From positions 1 through 12,201 of the forward strand of contig JAAYAO010000467.1 of NCBI GenBank assembly GCA_012719335.1: a DNA stretch of 12,201 bases, in the 5' to 3' direction. The notes under the pieces are model-generated. The model was given only the letters and a program-made list of their open reading frames with translations. It ran no database searches and was not told the DNA's origin. Position 1 is the first letter of the stretch. Each line of letters opens with the position of its first letter. Below, piece by piece: positions 6,488 to 12,201 of the stretch. This DNA is from Propionibacterium sp. (GTDB lineage Bacteria; Actinomycetota; Actinomycetes; Propionibacteriales; Propionibacteriaceae). Made by a program: the position numbers and the translations under genes.

Positions 6488-6625
6488 TCAGGCGGACAGA
6501 ACGGCGCGGCCCTTGCGGCGCCGGGCCGAGATGATCGCGCGACCGGCGCGGGTGCGCATCTTGGCACGGAAACCGTGCACCCGGCTCCGACGCCGGTTGC
6601 TGGGCTGGTAAGTACGCTTGCTCAT
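6488..6625 (-). CDS. rpmH: 50S ribosomal protein bL34
   Basis: A 45-aa, highly basic ribosomal protein of the large subunit. The sequence begins [19 protein letters not shown], continues [21 protein letters not shown] and is diagnostic. The start is ATG 6623-6625, with GGGGAG eight bases upstream. It is the first gene of the leftward block and is served by the promoter candidate at 6710-6738, leaving a 5' leader of roughly 75-80 nt. Confidence 0.98.
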   Translation of the reverse strand: MSKRTYQPSNRRRSRVHGFRAKMRTRAGRAIISARRRKGRAVLSA

Positions 6626-6709
6626 GGGTTCGGCTCCCCAAAGTTGTTGAACGCAGGCACCCGTCACAGGGCGCACGAAGGACACACCGCCGGTGGCGGC
6701 GACCTTCAT

Positions 6710-6738
6710 ACGGTACGTGTCGCGACCTTTCGGGTCAA
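6710..6738 (-). promoter_or_regulatory. Likely sigma-A type promoter of the rpmH-rnpA-yidD-yidC block
   Basis: On the minus strand TTGACC (6733-6738) and TACCGT (6710-6715) are separated by exactly 17 bp. This fits actinobacterial housekeeping -35 and -10 elements. The predicted start site would be near 6703, about 78 nt before the rpmH ATG. Confidence 0.65.
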
Positions 6739-6773
6739 ACCGCCGTCCCCGCCAACACCTGTCGACCCCCTAC

Positions 6774-6786
6774 TGTCCAGTGGACA
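6774..6786. other. TGTCC-AGT-GGACA dyad upstream of dnaA
   Basis: A 5-bp perfect inverted repeat with a 3-bp centre, between the rpmH promoter and dnaA. Each half resembles part of the DnaA box TTGTCCACA but with at least two mismatches, so it could be a weak DnaA site or a separate operator. Confidence 0.3.
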
Positions 6787-6868
6787 CGCCGAACGGAGTC
6801 CGGATCGTCATCGGAGCGGTTGCAGTTTTCGCACCGGATTGTTAGCGTCATGAGCCCTGCCCGGCGTC

Positions 6869-6895
6869 CGGATTACACCCCCTCGGTGTACTCCG
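6869..6895. other. Dyad symmetry 120 bp upstream of dnaA
   Basis: CGGA-T-TACACC (6869-6879), a 5-nt centre CCCTC, then GGTGTA-C-TCCG (6885-6895). Ten of eleven positions in the two arms pair. There is no T-tract. It looks like a regulator operator or an RNA or DNA hairpin, and I do not recognise it. Confidence 0.5.
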
Positions 6896-6913
6896 ATTGG
6901 ACAGCCGGGCGCT

Positions 6914-6934
6914 TTGTGCACACCCTGTGGACAA
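6914..6934. promoter_or_regulatory. DnaA boxes upstream of dnaA
   Basis: TGTGGACAA at 6926-6934 is the exact complement of TTGTCCACA, the preferred actinobacterial DnaA box. Three bases earlier TTGTGCACA (6914-6922) differs from the same consensus at one position. Their place just before the dnaA start suggests autoregulation by DnaA, part of the origin, or both. Confidence 0.65.
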
Positions 6935-6948
6935 CCTTGTGGATCGTG

Positions 6949-6954
6949 TACAGT
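6949..6954 (+). promoter_or_regulatory. Possible dnaA -10 element
   Basis: TACAGT fits the TANNNT pattern of actinobacterial -10 boxes. The hexamer 17 bp upstream (TGTGGA) is a poor -35 and overlaps the perfect DnaA box, which would give DnaA direct control over this promoter. This would leave a leader of about 55 nt. Confidence 0.3.
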
Positions 6955-7015
6955 GACCGCCAGCAAGCGGGCCGAATCACCCCCGGTCCACCAACGATTT
7001 TTTCCGGAGCGCCGA

Positions 7016-8413
7016 GTGACCGAAGCGGACGACTTCCTAACCGAAGCGTGGATTCAGGTCTCCGAACGAATTGATCGCTCCAACCAACACTGGATCCGGT
7101 CCTCGCGTCCGATGACCCAGTACGACGACACCTTGGTGTTGGCGGTGCCGAACAATTTCACCCGCGATCGCATCGAGGATCGGCTGCGTCCCGACATCGA
7201 ACAGATCCTGGGCACCATCTACTCCCGGCCGATCCGGATCGCGGTCACCATCGACCCCGACCTGACCGTCAGCAACGAGGAGCCGATCGAGGACGAACTC
7301 GACGCGGTACCCGATGTTTTCGCCCCGGCGGTGAACAACTCCACCCCGGTCGCCGGCTCGATCGCCCACGAGTTCGACTCCCGGCTGAACCCGAAGTACT
7401 CGTTCGAGAATTTCGTGATCGGCGAATCGAACCGGTTCGCCCACGCCGCCACCGTCGCGGTCGCCGAAGCCCCCGGCAAGGCCTACAACCCACTGATGAT
7501 CTACGGCCAGTCCGGGTTGGGCAAGACCCACCTGTTGCACGCGGTCGGCCACTACGTGCGCAACTACTACGACCGCGTGCGGGTGCGGTACGTCTCCACC
7601 GAGGAACTCACCAACGACTTCATCAACTCGGACCAGGACAACCGGATGCAGAAGTTCCGGGAGCGGTACCGCGATGTCGACGTGCTGCTGATCGACGACA
7701 TCCAGTTCCTGGAGCGCACGGTGCAGATGCAGGAGGAGTTCTTCCACACCTTCAACACCCTGCACAACGCCCAGAAGCAGATCGTGATGACCTCCGATCG
7801 TCCGCCGAAGCTGTTGGAGGCGCTCGAACCGCGCCTGCGCAGCCGCTTCGAGTGGGGGTTGATCACCGACGTCCAACCACCCGACCTGGAAACCCGCCAG
7901 GCGATCCTGCGCAAGAAGGCCGCTCAGGACCGGCTCGCGGTCGGCTCCGATGTGCTCGAGTTCATCGCCTCGAAGATCCGGACGAACATCCGCGAGCTCG
8001 AGGGTGCGCTGATTCGGGTCACCGCCTACGCCAGCCTGAATCGTCAGGTGGTCGACCTGTCCCTGGCCGAGGCCGTGTTGAAGGATCTGATCTCCGACGC
8101 CGCCGACACCGAGATCACCTCGCAGTTGATCATGGCCGAGTCGGCCAACTACTTCGACGTGACCCTGGAGGATCTGTGCGGGCCGAGCCGCACCCAGACC
8201 CTGTCGAATGCCCGACAGATCGCGATGTACCTGTGCCGCGAACTGACCGACCTGTCGCTGCCCAAGATCGGCCAGCAGTTCGGCGGCCGCGACCACACCA
8301 CGGTGATGTACGCCGAACGCAAGATTCGCAAACTGCTCGGGGAACGCCGCAGCCTCTACAACCAGATCACCGAGTTGACCAACCGGATCAAGCAACGTGC
8401 CACCGGTAACTGA
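7016..8413 (+). CDS. dnaA: Chromosomal replication initiator DnaA
   Basis: DnaA (465 aa) is the AAA+ initiator that binds DnaA boxes, melts the origin and recruits the helicase. The start is GTG 7016-7018 with GGAG six bases upstream; upstream codons in frame lack family similarity. Domain I (about 1-80) begins [19 protein letters not shown]. Domain II is a short acidic linker. The AAA+ domain has Walker A GQSGLGKT (164-171), Walker B LLIDD (224-228), sensor 1 MTSDR (258-262) and an arginine-finger region [10 protein letters not shown] ending near 281. DNA-binding domain IV carries the signature [12 protein letters not shown] (426-437), where a Tyr replaces the more common His. It is slightly shorter than mycobacterial DnaA, mainly in the linker. 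A strong terminator follows, so dnaN probably has its own promoter. Confidence 0.98.
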   Translation: MTEADDFLTEAWIQVSERIDRSNQHWIRSSRPMTQYDDTLVLAVPNNFTRDRIEDRLRPDIEQILGTIYSRPIRIAVTIDPDLTVSNEEPIEDELDAVPDVFAPAVNNSTPVAGSIAHEFDSRLNPKYSFENFVIGESNRFAHAATVAVAEAPGKAYNPLMIYGQSGLGKTHLLHAVGHYVRNYYDRVRVRYVSTEELTNDFINSDQDNRMQKFRERYRDVDVLLIDDIQFLERTVQMQEEFFHTFNTLHNAQKQIVMTSDRPPKLLEALEPRLRSRFEWGLITDVQPPDLETRQAILRKKAAQDRLAVGSDVLEFIASKIRTNIRELEGALIRVTAYASLNRQVVDLSLAEAVLKDLISDAADTEITSQLIMAESANYFDVTLEDLCGPSRTQTLSNARQIAMYLCRELTDLSLPKIGQQFGGRDHTTVMYAERKIRKLLGERRSLYNQITELTNRIKQRATGN

Positions 8414-8430
8414 CCCGCGCGGCCCCTGTC

Positions 8431-8458
8431 ACCCGACCCCTCCCGGGTCGGGTTTTTT
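8431..8458 (+). terminator. Intrinsic terminator of dnaA
   Basis: ACCCGACCC (8431-8439), a 5-nt loop, GGGTCGGGT (8445-8453): a perfect 9-bp GC-rich stem running into six T residues (8453-8458), 17 bp after the dnaA stop. It would insulate the origin from dnaA transcription. Confidence 0.92.
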
Positions 8459-8650
8459 CATGCCCCGGGCCACCCCGACGATGTGCACAGGACTGTGCAG
8501 ACGGCCGTGGGTAACCGGGACGGCACTGGGGAAGGACACGCCTGTAACTCATTCCGTCCTCATCTTGCATTCGTGTGATTTCACCTTGTGCCCATCGGCA
8601 TGCACACCCCGAATCGCCGTGCGGCTACGTCGGATGCGGTTTCTCCCCAG

Positions 8651-8659
8651 AATCCACAG
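8651..8659. promoter_or_regulatory. Degenerate DnaA box in oriC
   Basis: GAATCCACA (8650-8658) differs from TTATCCACA at two positions. It lies immediately before the AT-rich patch, as expected of a box that anchors origin opening. Confidence 0.35.
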
Positions 8660-8661
8660 CA

Positions 8662-8692
8662 GCTATGACTACGTAGGTAATTGCAATTGATC
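8662..8692. other. Candidate DNA unwinding element
   Basis: About 19 of 31 bases are A or T, well above the surrounding GC-rich sequence. It includes TACGTAGGTAATT and the palindrome AATTGCAATT. It sits between two DnaA-box-like sites. Confidence 0.4.
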
Positions 8693-8724
8693 GACCGAGC
8701 TTCAACGACGGGTGGCGCTCGAAC

Positions 8725-8733
8725 GGTGGATAA
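8725..8733. promoter_or_regulatory. Near-consensus DnaA box in oriC
   Basis: GGTGGATAA is the complement of TTATCCACC, one mismatch from the TTATCCACA consensus. It is the best DnaA-box match between dnaA and dnaN. Confidence 0.5.
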
Positions 8734-8905
8734 CTCACCTCGTCCCCCTGTCATCGCGTCCTGGTACACATCGACATTTCCTGCACCCGATACGCCGATC
8801 GCACCCGTTCCGATACCATCACCGGTACCCCCACGGTGAGACCGACTCACCGCAACACCGACAACCGCCACACCTCGAGGCCGATTCGAGGGCAGGAGAT
8901 ACATC

Positions 8906-10066
8906 GTGAAGATCCGCCTGGAGCGAGACGTACTGGCCGAAGCTGTCCAGTGGGCAGCCCGAACGCTGCCGACTCGTCCTGCGGTACCGATCCTGGCCGG
9001 CTTGTTGATGCGTGCCGACAGCGACGGGGTGGTGTGGTCGAGCTTCGACTACGAAACCTCGGCCCGGATCACCGTGCCGGCCCAGGTCACCGACGAGGGT
9101 CAGGCCCTGGTCTCGGGACGGTTGTTGGCCGACATCTCGCGGTCGTTGCCGAACAAGCCGGTGGAGATCACCACCGACGACACCAAGATGGAACTCATCT
9201 GCGGCCCGGCCCGGTTCACCCTGCAACTGTTGCCGGTGGAGGAGTACCCCGCCCTGCCGGCCATGCCGGACGCCTCCGGTGCGGTGCCCAGCGACGAGTT
9301 CGCCCAGGCCGTCTCCCAGGTTGTGGTGGCCGCCGGACGGGACGAGCTGCTGCCGGTGTTCACCGGCGTGCGGGTCGAGATCGACGGGGAAACGGTGTCC
9401 CTGCTGGCCACCGACCGGTACCGGATGGCGCTGAAGGAGATCACCTGGCAGCCCACCAACTCGCAGGCCAGCGGAGCGGCCCTGGTGCCGGCGAAGGTGC
9501 TCGCCGAGACGTCCAAGTCGATGACTTCGGGCGAGAACGTGACCGTCAGCCTGTCCCAGGCCGGGGTGGGTGAGGGCCTGATCGGTTTCGAGGGCGACGG
9601 GCCCGGTGGTGAACGACAGATCACCACCCGACTGCTGGACGGGGAGTTCCCCAAGGTGCGGCACCTGATGTCGGTGCAGCCGTTGCTGTCGGTGCGCGGC
9701 AACACCCACGACATCATCGACGCCGCCAAGCGTGTCGCCCTGGTCGCCGACCGCAACACCCCGTTGCGGATGCTGATGGGGGAGCAGACCATCACCCTGG
9801 AGGCCGCCACCGGTGACCAGGCGCAGGCCTCCGAAGCCCTCGAGGCGATCGTCGACCTGCACGGCAACGCCGAACCCGCCCTGGAGGCGGCCGGTTTCAA
9901 CCCCACCTACCTGCTGGATGCGCTGGGCGCGCTGAACACGCCGTATGTGCATTTCTCGTTCACCGCGGCCGGCAAGCCGTGCCTGCTGACCGGGCTGACC
10001 TCGCTGGATGCCGATCCGTTGACCGATTACCGGCACGTGATCATGTTGATGCGCCTGCCGAATTGA
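8906..10066 (+). CDS. dnaN: DNA polymerase III beta subunit (sliding clamp)
   Basis: DnaN (386 aa) forms the dimeric ring that holds DNA polymerase III on DNA. The N-terminus MKIRLERDVLAEAVQWAARTL and the three-fold clamp layout (about 1-125, 130-255, 260-386) are typical. FTGVRVEIDG and LLATDRYRMAL mark the second domain. The C-terminus DYRHVIMLMRLPN matches the family end, where the usual MPVRL is here MLMRL. The start is GTG 8906-8908 with AGGAG seven bases upstream. It is followed after 20 bp by recF, and is the first gene rightward from oriC. Confidence 0.98.
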   Translation: MKIRLERDVLAEAVQWAARTLPTRPAVPILAGLLMRADSDGVVWSSFDYETSARITVPAQVTDEGQALVSGRLLADISRSLPNKPVEITTDDTKMELICGPARFTLQLLPVEEYPALPAMPDASGAVPSDEFAQAVSQVVVAAGRDELLPVFTGVRVEIDGETVSLLATDRYRMALKEITWQPTNSQASGAALVPAKVLAETSKSMTSGENVTVSLSQAGVGEGLIGFEGDGPGGERQITTRLLDGEFPKVRHLMSVQPLLSVRGNTHDIIDAAKRVALVADRNTPLRMLMGEQTITLEAATGDQAQASEALEAIVDLHGNAEPALEAAGFNPTYLLDALGALNTPYVHFSFTAAGKPCLLTGLTSLDADPLTDYRHVIMLMRLPN

Positions 10067-10086
10067 GCGAACGGGGTGACCGCTGA

Positions 10087-11229
10087 GTGTTCGTCGACCA
10101 TCTGACCCTGGCCGACTTCCGCTCCTACCCCGAAGCCGAACTCGAACTCACCCCAGGGGTGTGCACCTTCGTCGGTGCGAATGGGCAGGGCAAGACCAAT
10201 CTGGTCGAGGCCGTGGAGTACCTCTCCACCGGTGCGTCCCATCGGGTCACCAATGATGAACCCCTGGTGCGGGCCGGTGCCGAGTACGCGGTGGTTCGGG
10301 CCCGGGTGCGGGCCGGGCTGGCGGACGACCGGGCCCTGGTGCTTGAACTGGAGATCCGGCCGGGTAGGTCGAACCGGGCGAAACTGAACCGGGCCGCGCT
10401 GCCCCGAGCCCGCGAACTCATCGGGGTGTTGCGCAGCGTGGTCTTCTCCCCCGAGGACCTGGCCATCGTCAAGGGCGACCCGAACCAGCGGCGCCGCTTC
10501 CTCGACCATGTGGTGACCACCCGCTGGCCCCGGATGGCCGGGGTGCGCGCCGACTACGACAAGGTGCTGAAACAACGCACCGCCCTGCTGAAGGTAATCG
10601 GCGGCAAGGGCAACCGGCGGCCCGACCCCGATGCGCTGCCCACCCTGGAGATCTGGGACGAACAACTGGCCGGGTTGGGTGCCGAACTGTTGTCGGCCCG
10701 GCTGGACACCCTGGCCGACATGTGGCCGCATGTGCAGCAGGCCTACGCCGATATCGCCCCCACCAACAACCGGGCGAGCGGCCACTACCGGGCCTCGGCC
10801 CCGCTCGGTGACTCGCACGACCGGGCCGAGCTGACCGAGGTGTTGTTGACCGAGATGCGGCAACGCCGCTCCGAGGAGATCGCCCGCGGGGTGAGCCTGG
10901 TCGGCCCGCACCGCGATGACGTCGACCTGATCCTGGGCGAGTTGCCGGCGAAGGGGTACGCCAGCCACGGTGAATCCTGGTCCTACGCCCTGGCGTTGCG
11001 GCTGGCGGCCTTCGTCCTGTTGCAGGACGACGGGGTCGAACCGGTGCTGGTGCTCGACGACGTGTTCGCCGAACTCGACACCACCCGCCGGGAACGGTTG
11101 GCGACCCGGGTGGTGCAGGCCGAGCAGGTGCTGATCACCGCCGCCGTGGCCGCCGACATCCCCGACACCCTGGCCGCCAACCGCTGGCAGGTCACGATGG
11201 GGGAGGTGCGCCGTGCCCCGCACCCCTGA
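10087..11229 (+). CDS. recF: DNA replication and repair protein RecF
   Basis: RecF (380 aa) is an SMC-like ATPase that, with RecO and RecR, loads RecA at single-strand gaps. Walker A is GANGQGKT at 30-37. The ABC-type signature region is SHGESWSYALALRLA (293-307), and Walker B is VLVLDDVFAELD (320-331). Length is normal. The start is GTG 10087-10089, 20 bp after dnaN, with a GGGGTG ten bases upstream, and the two genes are probably co-transcribed. No gnd-like gene lies between dnaN and recF, unlike in Streptomyces. The 3' end overlaps dciA by 17 nt. Confidence 0.97.
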   Translation: MFVDHLTLADFRSYPEAELELTPGVCTFVGANGQGKTNLVEAVEYLSTGASHRVTNDEPLVRAGAEYAVVRARVRAGLADDRALVLELEIRPGRSNRAKLNRAALPRARELIGVLRSVVFSPEDLAIVKGDPNQRRRFLDHVVTTRWPRMAGVRADYDKVLKQRTALLKVIGGKGNRRPDPDALPTLEIWDEQLAGLGAELLSARLDTLADMWPHVQQAYADIAPTNNRASGHYRASAPLGDSHDRAELTEVLLTEMRQRRSEEIARGVSLVGPHRDDVDLILGELPAKGYASHGESWSYALALRLAAFVLLQDDGVEPVLVLDDVFAELDTTRRERLATRVVQAEQVLITAAVAADIPDTLAANRWQVTMGEVRRAPHP

Positions 11230-11854
11230 CGACCCCGGAAACGATGCATCGGATGCGCCGGTTGATCCCGGACGCGAACCGGATGCGTCGGTTGAGCAGG
11301 GCCGTGGGCCCGTGTCGAAACCAGCATCCCCGCCCGACGCACCCGAAGCCGGCCCCGCACCCGACGACCACGACCCCACCGGCCTCGAACTGGCGATGCG
11401 GATCGCCGCCTCGGTGGGCAGGAGCACCACCGGCACCACCCCCAAACGGAACAAGCCGCGCACCAACCGGGCCCGTCCGACCACCCCCCGCAGCGGTGAC
11501 CGGGATCCGAAACTGCTCGGCGCCGCCCTGGAACACCTGGTCGGTGACCGCGGCTGGTCGACCGAGATCAACGTGCACACCCTGTTGGGCCGCTGGGCGT
11601 CCCTGGTCGGTGAGGTGAACGCCGAACACAGCCGTCCGGAGTCGTACAGCGACGGCGTGCTGGTGGTGCGCACCGATTCGACCGCCTGGGCGACCTCGCT
11701 GCGCACCATCGCCCACCAACTCGTTGCCCGGCTCAACGACGAACTCGGCCCGGGCACCGTGACCCGGGTGCGGGTACTCGGCCCGGCCGCCCCCAGTTGG
11801 AAGCACGGCCGCCGCTCGGTACCCGGCCGCGGCCCACGCGACACCTACGGCTGA
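11213..11854 (+). CDS. dciA: DciA-like helicase loader (DUF721) with an in-frame dispersed repeat
   Basis: A 213-aa DUF721 protein. DciA proteins of this family interact with and help load the DnaB helicase in bacteria that lack DnaC. The conserved domain is at about 99-191: RWASLVGEVNAEHSRPES (127-144), DGVLVVRTDSTAWATSLR (147-164), then LGPGTVTRVRVLGP. The C-terminal SWKHGRRSVPGRGPRDTYG is typical of actinobacterial members. The start is GTG 11213-11215 with GGAGG six bases upstream, inside the end of recF, implying coupled translation. Residues 1-98 are disordered and Pro/Ala/Asp-rich. Residues 26-37 (SVEQGRGPVSKP) are encoded by a full copy of the same palindromic repeat found between genes at 253 and 1613. 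Confidence 0.93.
   Translation: MPRTPDDPGNDASDAPVDPGREPDASVEQGRGPVSKPASPPDAPEAGPAPDDHDPTGLELAMRIAASVGRSTTGTTPKRNKPRTNRARPTTPRSGDRDPKLLGAALEHLVGDRGWSTEINVHTLLGRWASLVGEVNAEHSRPESYSDGVLVVRTDSTAWATSLRTIAHQLVARLNDELGPGTVTRVRVLGPAAPSWKHGRRSVPGRGPRDTYG
11260..11280 (+). repeat. Degenerate partial copy of the palindromic repeat inside dciA
   Basis: GGTTGATCCC...GCGAACC lies 30 bp before the full copy F. The 16-base stretch CGGATGCG-C/T-CGGTTGA occurs at 11250-11265 and 11280-11295 with one difference. The encoded peptides are DAPVDPGREP and DASVEQGRGP, so this is a 10-residue in-frame tandem duplication of the left part of the element. Confidence 0.55.
11290..11322 (+). repeat. Dispersed palindromic repeat, copy F, inside dciA
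   Basis: GGTTGAGC (11290-11297), a central GGGCC-GTG-GGCCC hairpin, and GTGTCGAAACC (11312-11322). The ends match copies C and E exactly or nearly so. It is translated without a frameshift or stop as part of residues 26-37 of the DUF721 protein. Confidence 0.9.
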
Positions 11855-11901
11855 ACCGATCCCGGGTGGCCGGCGCTGCCTGCGGTGGCGCCGAATCCGG
11901 T

Positions 11902-11907
11902 TACGCT
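11902..11907 (+). promoter_or_regulatory. Likely -10 element for a leaderless transcript
   Basis: TACGCT fits TANNNT and lies six bases before the GTG at 11914. That spacing puts the transcription start at or next to the start codon. No ribosome binding site precedes the GTG, which agrees with a leaderless mRNA. No clear -35 element is visible. Confidence 0.4.
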
Positions 11908-11913
11908 GGGCAC

Positions 11914-12201
11914 GTGAACGCAGTGGCCCGCTTCTGGGACGAAAGCCGCGTCCTGGTGGCGACGACGCTCCGGACGTGGCGTTCGTTGTTGCCGCTGTTG
12001 TTGCTGCTGCAACTCCTGGGCTGGTTCTCCTACCAGGCCTCGATGGCCACCGCCGCGGTGCTGTCGATGGAGCACCCCTGGATCTCCCTGGGCATCTTTT
12101 CGCTCGGGTTCGTGCTTTCCCTGGTGGTTGCGGTGGTGATCCTGCGGGTGGTCGGCGACAATCTCGGCACCGCCGCGATGGTGCCCGACGCCCCACCCGA
12201 T
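11914..12201 (+). CDS. N-terminal fragment of an unrecognised membrane protein
   Basis: The frame is open from GTG 11914-11916 to the window end, giving 96 residues, and continues outside. The protein begins MNAVARFWDESRVLVATTLRT. A first membrane segment lies at about 24-39 (LLPLLLLLQLLGWFSY) and a second at about 59-80 (SLGIFSLGFVLSLVVAVVILRV), followed by a polar stretch. A short cytoplasmic N-terminus and two helices fit an integral membrane protein with more segments downstream. I do not recognise the family. It occupies the place where gyrB often follows dciA in actinobacteria. The start is supported by the leaderless -10 arrangement; an in-frame GTG three codons later is the alternative. 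Confidence 0.7.
   Translation, partial: MNAVARFWDESRVLVATTLRTWRSLLPLLLLLQLLGWFSYQASMATAAVLSMEHPWISLGIFSLGFVLSLVVAVVILRVVGDNLGTAAMVPDAPPD

Larger units (their letters stand above)
6626..7015. other. rpmH-dnaA divergent intergenic region (390 bp)
   Basis: No gene is supported here. The region holds the rpmH leader and promoter (minus strand, to 6738), a TGTCC-AGT-GGACA dyad at 6774-6786, a larger dyad at 6869-6895, a near-match and a perfect DnaA box at 6914-6934, and a likely dnaA promoter near 6949. In some bacteria this interval holds part of a bipartite origin. Confidence 0.75.
8414..8905. other. oriC: dnaA-dnaN intergenic region, probable oriC (492 bp)
   Basis: The position between dnaA and dnaN is the standard actinobacterial origin. 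After the dnaA terminator it contains a 14-bp dyad GCACAG-GA-CTGTGC (8485-8498) and degenerate DnaA boxes at 8506-8514 and 8651-8659, with a better one at 8725-8733. An AT-rich patch lies at about 8662-8692, centred on the palindrome AATTGCAATT (8679-8688). No perfect TTGTCCACA or TTATCCACA was found by eye. I did not find a convincing dnaN promoter. No gene is supported in this stretch. Confidence 0.7.

Noticed and set aside
6480..6641. rnpA frame stays open through rpmH to a TTG at 6641, which would nest rpmH inside rnpA as in Thermus
   Set aside because: The added 54 residues are Arg/Pro/Gln-rich with no family similarity, and [14 protein letters not shown] is the normal RnpA start. Long open frames opposite or beside genes are common at this GC content.
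6914..7015. Upstream extension of dnaA to an ATG-like start at 6914
   Set aside because: The extra 34 residues ([12 protein letters not shown]...) are unlike any DnaA and would cover the DnaA boxes and -10 candidate. GTG 7016 has a ribosome binding site and the usual N-terminus.
8662..8692. DnaA-trio element next to the AT-rich patch
   Set aside because: TACGTAGGTAATT can be read as loose trinucleotides, but I could not align three consecutive good trios in phase with a DnaA box.
11908..11922. Additional parS-like site around CACGTGAAC at 11911-11919
   Set aside because: Only the CACGTGAA core is shared. The left arm TGTTT is absent, and the motif is explained by the GTG start codon context.

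Overview
This window is the replication-origin segment of a high-GC Gram-positive (actinobacterial) chromosome. The gene order (parB, parA, rsmG, jag/khpB, yidC, yidD, rnpA, rpmH facing left; dnaA, dnaN, recF, dciA facing right), the frequent GTG starts, the high GC content and the four perfect parS palindromes all support this. The protein sequences look closest to Propionibacteriales (Propionibacteriaceae-like), but that family placement is an impression, not a computed result.

Left arm (1-6625). A partial membrane-protein gene (1-168, plus strand) converges on parB. All other genes to 6625 read leftwards. parB and parA are separated by 296 bp holding a parS site bracketed by two inverted copies of a dispersed palindromic repeat. 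Upstream of parA are a short MTA/SAH-type nucleosidase, then rsmG, jag, yidC, yidD, rnpA and rpmH. Several junctions are tight: TGATG at jag/rsmG and yidD/yidC, TAATG at rnpA/yidD. A good promoter candidate for the rpmH end of the block lies at 6710-6738. Four exact parS copies lie within 0.9 kb (1208-2119): two inside parB, one in the gap, one inside parA.

Centre (6626-8905). The 390 bp between rpmH and dnaA hold the rpmH promoter, a dyad of unknown function, and the only perfect actinobacterial DnaA box in the window. dnaA ends in a strong intrinsic terminator. The 492 bp between dnaA and dnaN are the expected oriC: an AT-rich patch flanked by degenerate DnaA boxes.

Right arm (8906-12201). 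dnaN, recF and dciA (DUF721) are closely spaced, and dciA overlaps recF by 17 nt. The gene after dciA is not gyrB but the start of a small unrecognised membrane protein, probably translated from a leaderless mRNA.

Functionally, the window joins replication initiation (DnaA, beta clamp, DciA helicase loader), repair (RecF) and origin segregation (ParA, ParB, parS) with the usual rpmH-yidC block for ribosome and RNase P biogenesis and membrane-protein insertion. Every complete gene except the leftmost fragment points away from the origin. I see no defence island, CRISPR array, insertion sequence, tRNA or rRNA. The most unusual feature is the dispersed repeat with a co-varying central stem, one copy of which is translated in frame inside dciA.
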